Shown here one piece after another: positions 59,615-64,000 of a stretch of DNA of 64,000 bases. The notes beneath the pieces are model-generated. The model saw nothing but the letters and a program-made list of their open reading frames with translations, ran no database searches and was not told where the DNA came from. Source of the stretch: Lotus japonicus (taxonomy: Eukaryota; Streptophyta; Magnoliopsida; Fabales; Fabaceae); contig NC_080044.1 in the NCBI RefSeq assembly GCF_012489685.1, positions 82,756,732 through 82,820,731 of the forward strand. Reading direction: 5' to 3'. How positions within the stretch are numbered: position 1 is the first letter of the stretch; each line of letters opens with the position of its first letter. The translations under genes were made by a program, and so were the position numbers.

Positions 59615-62318
59615 ATGGTAACCGCTATTTCAACACACAAACAATTTCATATTTTTGTAATTATAACTTTTTTAACTATGCTAGGCCTAGGTGGATGCAA
59701 TATTGATTCATTTGTTCTTTGTAATTTTATTATATACTTCCTTGTCACAGTTTTTCGATGGGTATGGATACCATGGAACATCATTTGAGCAGACATATCG
59801 ATGTTACCCTGCTTCTTTTATTGAAAAGGTTAGCATTCCTTGTTGTCGCATTCCTTACCTCACGACCTAGTTTTTCGGGTATTCTTAGCCTTAGGCCTGT
59901 TGAATATTGAACTATGAAATGTCAAATCTAAAGAAAGACAACTACTCTATTAAAATGGCCTTAATCTCTAATTGTTAATGTCTCAGAGTTGTGACATTCT
60001 TACAACTTCAACCCTAATATTATCTAACGTTTCTGTCTTTGTGCTCCAAATCTTGCAGCCCCAACTTGAAAGTGGTGACAAAAGTGAGTCTCCATGTCCA
60101 TGCTATTTCTGTTTTTTTTTGGAATATTATGTTCTATTTGTTCTTGTCTAATGTGATAATGAAATTCTTGTCATGTTTCAGTTATAATGCCTCCATCAGC
60201 CCTTGACCGTCTAGGTTAGTTATGTTACTACTGAACTGCTATCTATTTTACATAATTTTTTCTAGGTTAATATATATCTAGAGTTTAAGATACTAATATC
60301 AAGTCTAATTTGCAGCATCTCTGCATATTGATTATCCAATGTTGTTTGAGCTCCGGAATGATGATGCTGAGCGGGTTTCTCACTGTGGGGTCCTGGAGTT
60401 CATTGCAGAGGAAGGCATGATATACATGCCATACTGGGTAGGCATTCACAAGTAGAGTGAATATGTTTGTATGCCTGTTTTACTACTATGGTTCTCCTCT
60501 GAGTTTCAAGTTCTTTTAATTGATGCTGCCTCTTCAATAATTCTTATACAGATGATGGAGAACATGCTTTTACAAGAGGGGGACATTGTAAGAGTGAAAA
60601 ATGTTACACTTCCCAAGGGAAAATACGTTAAGTTACAGCCCCACACCAAAGATTTCTTAGATATTTCCAATCCAAAGGCTATGTGAGTTGGCGTTTGTTT
60701 TCTTTTTAGTTCTGTTCAGTTAAATATTTCCCAAATGATGAGTTTCGCTTGCTAGGATCCAGTTCTGTAGCTTTAACTTGTCTCGTTCCACATTTTTTGT
60801 GGGACGTGTCCCCAGAAGTCATCTATTATTTGATAGAACTATTTTTAATATGGTTTAGAGCTAGATTCAGCATGAGTTCCTGTTCACAAGTGATCCGAGA
60901 ATTTTTTTTTCTCCGTGTCTAATGGCTTGTGCTGTTCTAATCCTGTATTTACTTTCACATGCTGACTCGAGTCAGATCTTCATTGATTGTATTTTATCAT
61001 GCAGCTTAGAAACCACATTGAGGAATTTTTCCTGCTTGACTACTGGTGATAGCATTATGGTGGCTTACAACAACAAGAAATATTACATAGATATTATTGA
61101 AACTAAGCCTGCCAATGCTATAAGCATCATTGAGACTGACTGTGAGGTGGACTTTGCTCCTCCCTTGGATTATAAGGAGCCTGAGAAGCCGACTGCTCCA
61201 CATTCTGCGGGAAAGGCACCAGCGGCTGGTAGTTATTCACTTATGTTTGTCATTTCGTCTCTTTTCTCTGTCTTGTGAGATGCTTTTGTGTGTGTATGAG
61301 TATTACATGCTTCTACATACGGTATTGGAAGCTTATTATAAGAAATTGAATTTTATAAACTATATATAGATACCAAAAACCCGTAATAGAGATGGGTTAC
61401 CCAATCAATATGGTCTAGCACTAGAGTGTCAGCTTTGAACTTTGAGGAGTGTTTTTTTTTTGTGTGTGTGTGTGGATGTGCTACTGATTATTTGTCTGCA
61501 AGCTGATTAGTGATTATGACTTGTATACATAGTAACTTGAACTTGATATCCTCGAATCTTTGCTGTTAATGAGTATTGATTCATATTTCATGATTCACTA
61601 TTTTATTGACATTATATTCAATCTTCAATAAATGGGGTGGTAATGTTTGTTGCATTGTGCAGTGATAGCCATCATGTTCATACATATTTTTGGTGCTATT
61701 TTGTTATGAAGACTGACAGCTCTTATTCCCTTACAGCTCAGGAGACCCCTGCTGAAACTGAACCCAAGTTCAACCCATTTACTGGTGCTGGGAGACGCTT
61801 GGATGGAAAACCTTTGAAGTATGAGCCACCTCCAGTTTCCTCATCAGGGACCAAGGACAAGAAACCTGATGTTCCTAGTGTCAATTCACAATCATCCACA
61901 GCTTCAAGTTCACAAAGTAGTGCTAATCAAACTCAGGGCAAGCTTGTGTTTGGGTCAAATCCAGCCCGCACCAAAGATACAGGAAAGGTAATGCTTTTCC
62001 TTGAATGCTAGCAGGTTTAGATCAGCTTATGTGTTCTTAAAATCAATTATGACACTCACAGAAGCTACTCACGAAAGCTTCTCCCCATAATTGATTCTGT
62101 CTTTATAATTAATTGTGGAAAGATTTGTAATCATGCTATGCTTCTTGCCAATACTTCCAATCATATGTATAGTCTTTGGATGGTAATTGATGGATTGCTA
62201 AGCTCTACCATCTTCCTTTGTGCAGGCAAAAGAGGCAGCAAAACCAGAGCCACCAAAAGAGAAAGACGAACCCAAATTTCAGCCTTTCAGTGGGAAGAAG
62301 TATTCTTTAAGGGGTTGA
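59615..62318 (+). CDS. UFD1: UFD1-like ubiquitin fusion degradation protein, 9 exons
   Basis: UFD1 binds ubiquitin and, with NPL4, recruits the CDC48/p97 ATPase to extract ubiquitinated proteins, including ER-associated degradation substrates. Exons: 59615-59617 (ATG only), 59751-59828, 60059-60083, 60182-60214, 60316-60437, 60552-60682, 61005-61228, 61737-61987 and 62226-62318, about 318 aa. The double-psi-barrel UT3 domain covers [66 protein letters not shown] and [20 protein letters not shown]. The second half ([20 protein letters not shown]) is followed by a disordered Ser/Pro-rich tail with two short repeats, [15 protein letters not shown] and [13 protein letters not shown], likely CDC48/NPL4-binding segments. 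The frame is clean; the first intron directly follows the ATG. Confidence 0.95.
62030..62125. mobile_element. MITE fragment in the last UFD1 intron
   Basis: AAAATCAATTATGACACTCACAGAAGCTACTCACGAAAGCTTCTCC and ATTGATTCTGTCTTTATAATTAATTGTGG; the same family as at 51.8 and 55.8 kb. Confidence 0.5.
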
Positions 62319-63828
62319 TTAATTTATGAATGTTTTTTTTAACTTATTACCAAGTCTACTGCGAAACTTGTATTTTTTATTGTAGTATAAGCAAAAGATA
62401 GACCAGTAGACGCCACAGAAAATATCAAAATACTTAAGTTATCTTTGAATTACATGCGAATGAAGTTTGTGACAAGGTTTGCAATCTTGTCCACAAGGGA
62501 TCAGCTCTTAATCGCCAATTCTTTTTTGCCTACTTAATTTTAAAAATTTATTTAATTTAACACCTTTTAACATACAGATTTCACTTCGTTTGAATTTAAA
62601 TATAGTAGTAGGGTGGTGAAAGAAATCTATTTAGATTGTGTAAAATGTACTTGCTTTGAACTTAAATTTTAATGAACACTATCAAACTCGTATTGTGCTT
62701 TATTGGTATTGGGCATATGTACCGTTGCACTTGTATTTTTTAGTCCAAGTAAATCTAGAGAAGCTAAGAAATAAATTATTTATGGAAAGGAATATTCAAA
62801 ACTACAGTTAATTCAAAAGAATTTGTATTCCAAATCACAAAATACTAAAATCGATTGATATTTGTGGGGCGTCCAAATAGATGTTTAACATTATTATTTT
62901 GGATTCAGAGTTCCGTTGATGGAAGAAAAGCCTTTTGACAATTTTCATTAGTTAAAGAAAATGATGCAAGCTTTCTAGCTGTCGAACAGAATCATGCTCC
63001 AGCTTTGGAGGTTCCATTAATTTTCTTCCTTTAAAGTGAGGTTCCATCTTTATTAAAGGGGAAAAAGTTTACCTACGATACTAAGAAAAGTTTACCTACG
63101 ATACATAAATTTACACAATTTCATTTTTATATAACAAATAATGGTAATGTGTTTGCTTCAACATCAAATAGGATAATTCAATTGGTGGCATCAGTTATGT
63201 CATGATTTTACTAAAAAAACTATCATGAAGTCATTTTGGACTTTATAATGTCCCTATAATATATAATAAGACTACTATATTATTCTTAGTTTAGGTAGAG
63301 TATCTATCACCATACAAGCACATTCCAGCCCCTAGTTACATATCAATGTTTAATTAAAAAACTTATCCCTCACCCTGAATTTTCTTATGAAGGAGACAGA
63401 AAAGAAATCTTAAATCAACTGGTATGGTTTAATTAGTATTTTATTTTATTTCTTAACATCCAGATGTAGTTTAAAGCTTGCATTGGTGGTGTTGTCTCAT
63501 TGTGAAAGTCAATGGCATTACTTGGATTTTCTGTAGAAAAAAGACCTCACCATCAAAATCAAACATTATCAGATATCATTTATTACACACTCCAATCCAA
63601 ATAATTGAAGAGATTGAAATCAATGGAATGGAGAAAAACAACAACCACTTGGTTGGTGCTCAATGCTCACATCCATATCTCAATTCCCACTTCATCTCTC
63701 TCTCACTTTCTCTCTGAATACTTTTTTCATTGTTACAGAGAAGAGTTTCACACTTTTCACAGCATCTTCTCATCTGGGCCAGTTGAAAAACAGAGTTTCA
63801 TGCAGAGTTTCAATCTTTTTTGAGAGTG
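62319..63828. other. Spacer downstream of UFD1
   Basis: The left part is UFD1 3' UTR. CT-rich stretches at 63670-63830 (TCTCTCTCACTTTCTCTCTG) are probably the 5' UTR of the next gene. Confidence 0.45.
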
Positions 63829-64000
63829 ATGGAGTCGAAGGCTCTACGTTTCATAACCCACCAATCAATTTTCTCCATAGTTGGATCTGGGGACTTTGAT
63901 GGGTTGAAGAAAGTGGTGGAGCAGCTGAAAAACGACGATGGTGGTGGTGATGGGTCATCATCATCATCATCATCATCGTCGCTTTCTGAAGTGATGTCCC
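63829..64000 (+). CDS. N-terminal part of an unidentified gene cut by the window edge
   Basis: ATG at 63829 opens a frame to the edge: MESKALRFITHQSIFSIVGS, then GDFDGLKKVVEQLKNDDGG and a poly-Ser run encoded by (ATC/TCA)n. The pattern SIVGSGDFDGLKKVVEQL resembles the start of an ankyrin-type helix pair (GD.DGLK.+V), so an ankyrin-repeat protein is possible, but too little is in the window. The CT-rich leader supports the start. Confidence 0.5.
   Translation, partial: MESKALRFITHQSIFSIVGSGDFDGLKKVVEQLKNDDGGGDGSSSSSSSSSLSEVMS
63955..63980. repeat. (TCA)n trinucleotide run
   Basis: TCATCATCATCATCATCATCATC inside the partial gene at the right edge, coding poly-Ser there. Confidence 0.85.

Overview
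This is nuclear DNA of a dicot plant, most likely a legume. Genes have GT-AG introns, AT-rich spacers, plant TATA and telo-box promoters, and plant-only proteins such as XCT and plant-type CMLs. The legume call rests on the style of the MITEs and is an inference; no species is claimed.

Layout. Left part (1-19.1 kb), mostly minus strand: a gene entering from the left edge; a 7-exon cytosolic histidyl-tRNA synthetase; 40S ribosomal protein S15 (uS19) with a telo-box/TATA promoter; the nuclear regulator XCT (XAP5 family) in 10 exons; and a 5-exon Nudix hydrolase. Two decayed RNase H fragments lie between them.

Middle part (20-48.7 kb): a transposon-rich island. It holds a 1.3 kb element with long terminal inverted repeats; an intact FAR1/MULE-type transposase-like gene (+); two related multi-exon Ulp1-like genes (-) whose expected catalytic Cys position reads Ser; a 129-bp x5 tandem array; a gene joining a viroplasmin/RNase H1 N-terminal domain to a dsRBD-like segment; a CACTA element with 178-bp repeats; a near-perfect 176-bp inverted repeat with an 18-nt loop; a second, broken viroplasmin-domain copy; a B3-like gene behind a four-copy G-rich repeat; a 4-kb CACTA element carrying two pieces of an SR45a-like RRM gene; and a PIF/Harbinger-like element.

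Right part (48.7-64 kb): a small conserved 81-aa protein gene (+), a SET-domain Rubisco-methyltransferase-like gene (-), a single-exon four-EF-hand calmodulin-like gene (-), UFD1 (+, 9 exons), and the start of an unidentified gene at the right edge. Small DNA transposons (a hAT-like element with an exact 8-bp duplication, and a MITE family sitting mainly in introns) lie among these genes.

The housekeeping genes are independent units (translation, ERAD, circadian/RNA regulation, Ca2+ sensing). The less explored biology is the middle island, where transposase, Ulp1-like, viroplasmin/dsRBD-like and B3-like genes occur together with hairpin and array structures. Exon borders were read by eye from splice consensus and protein continuity and may be off by a few bases.
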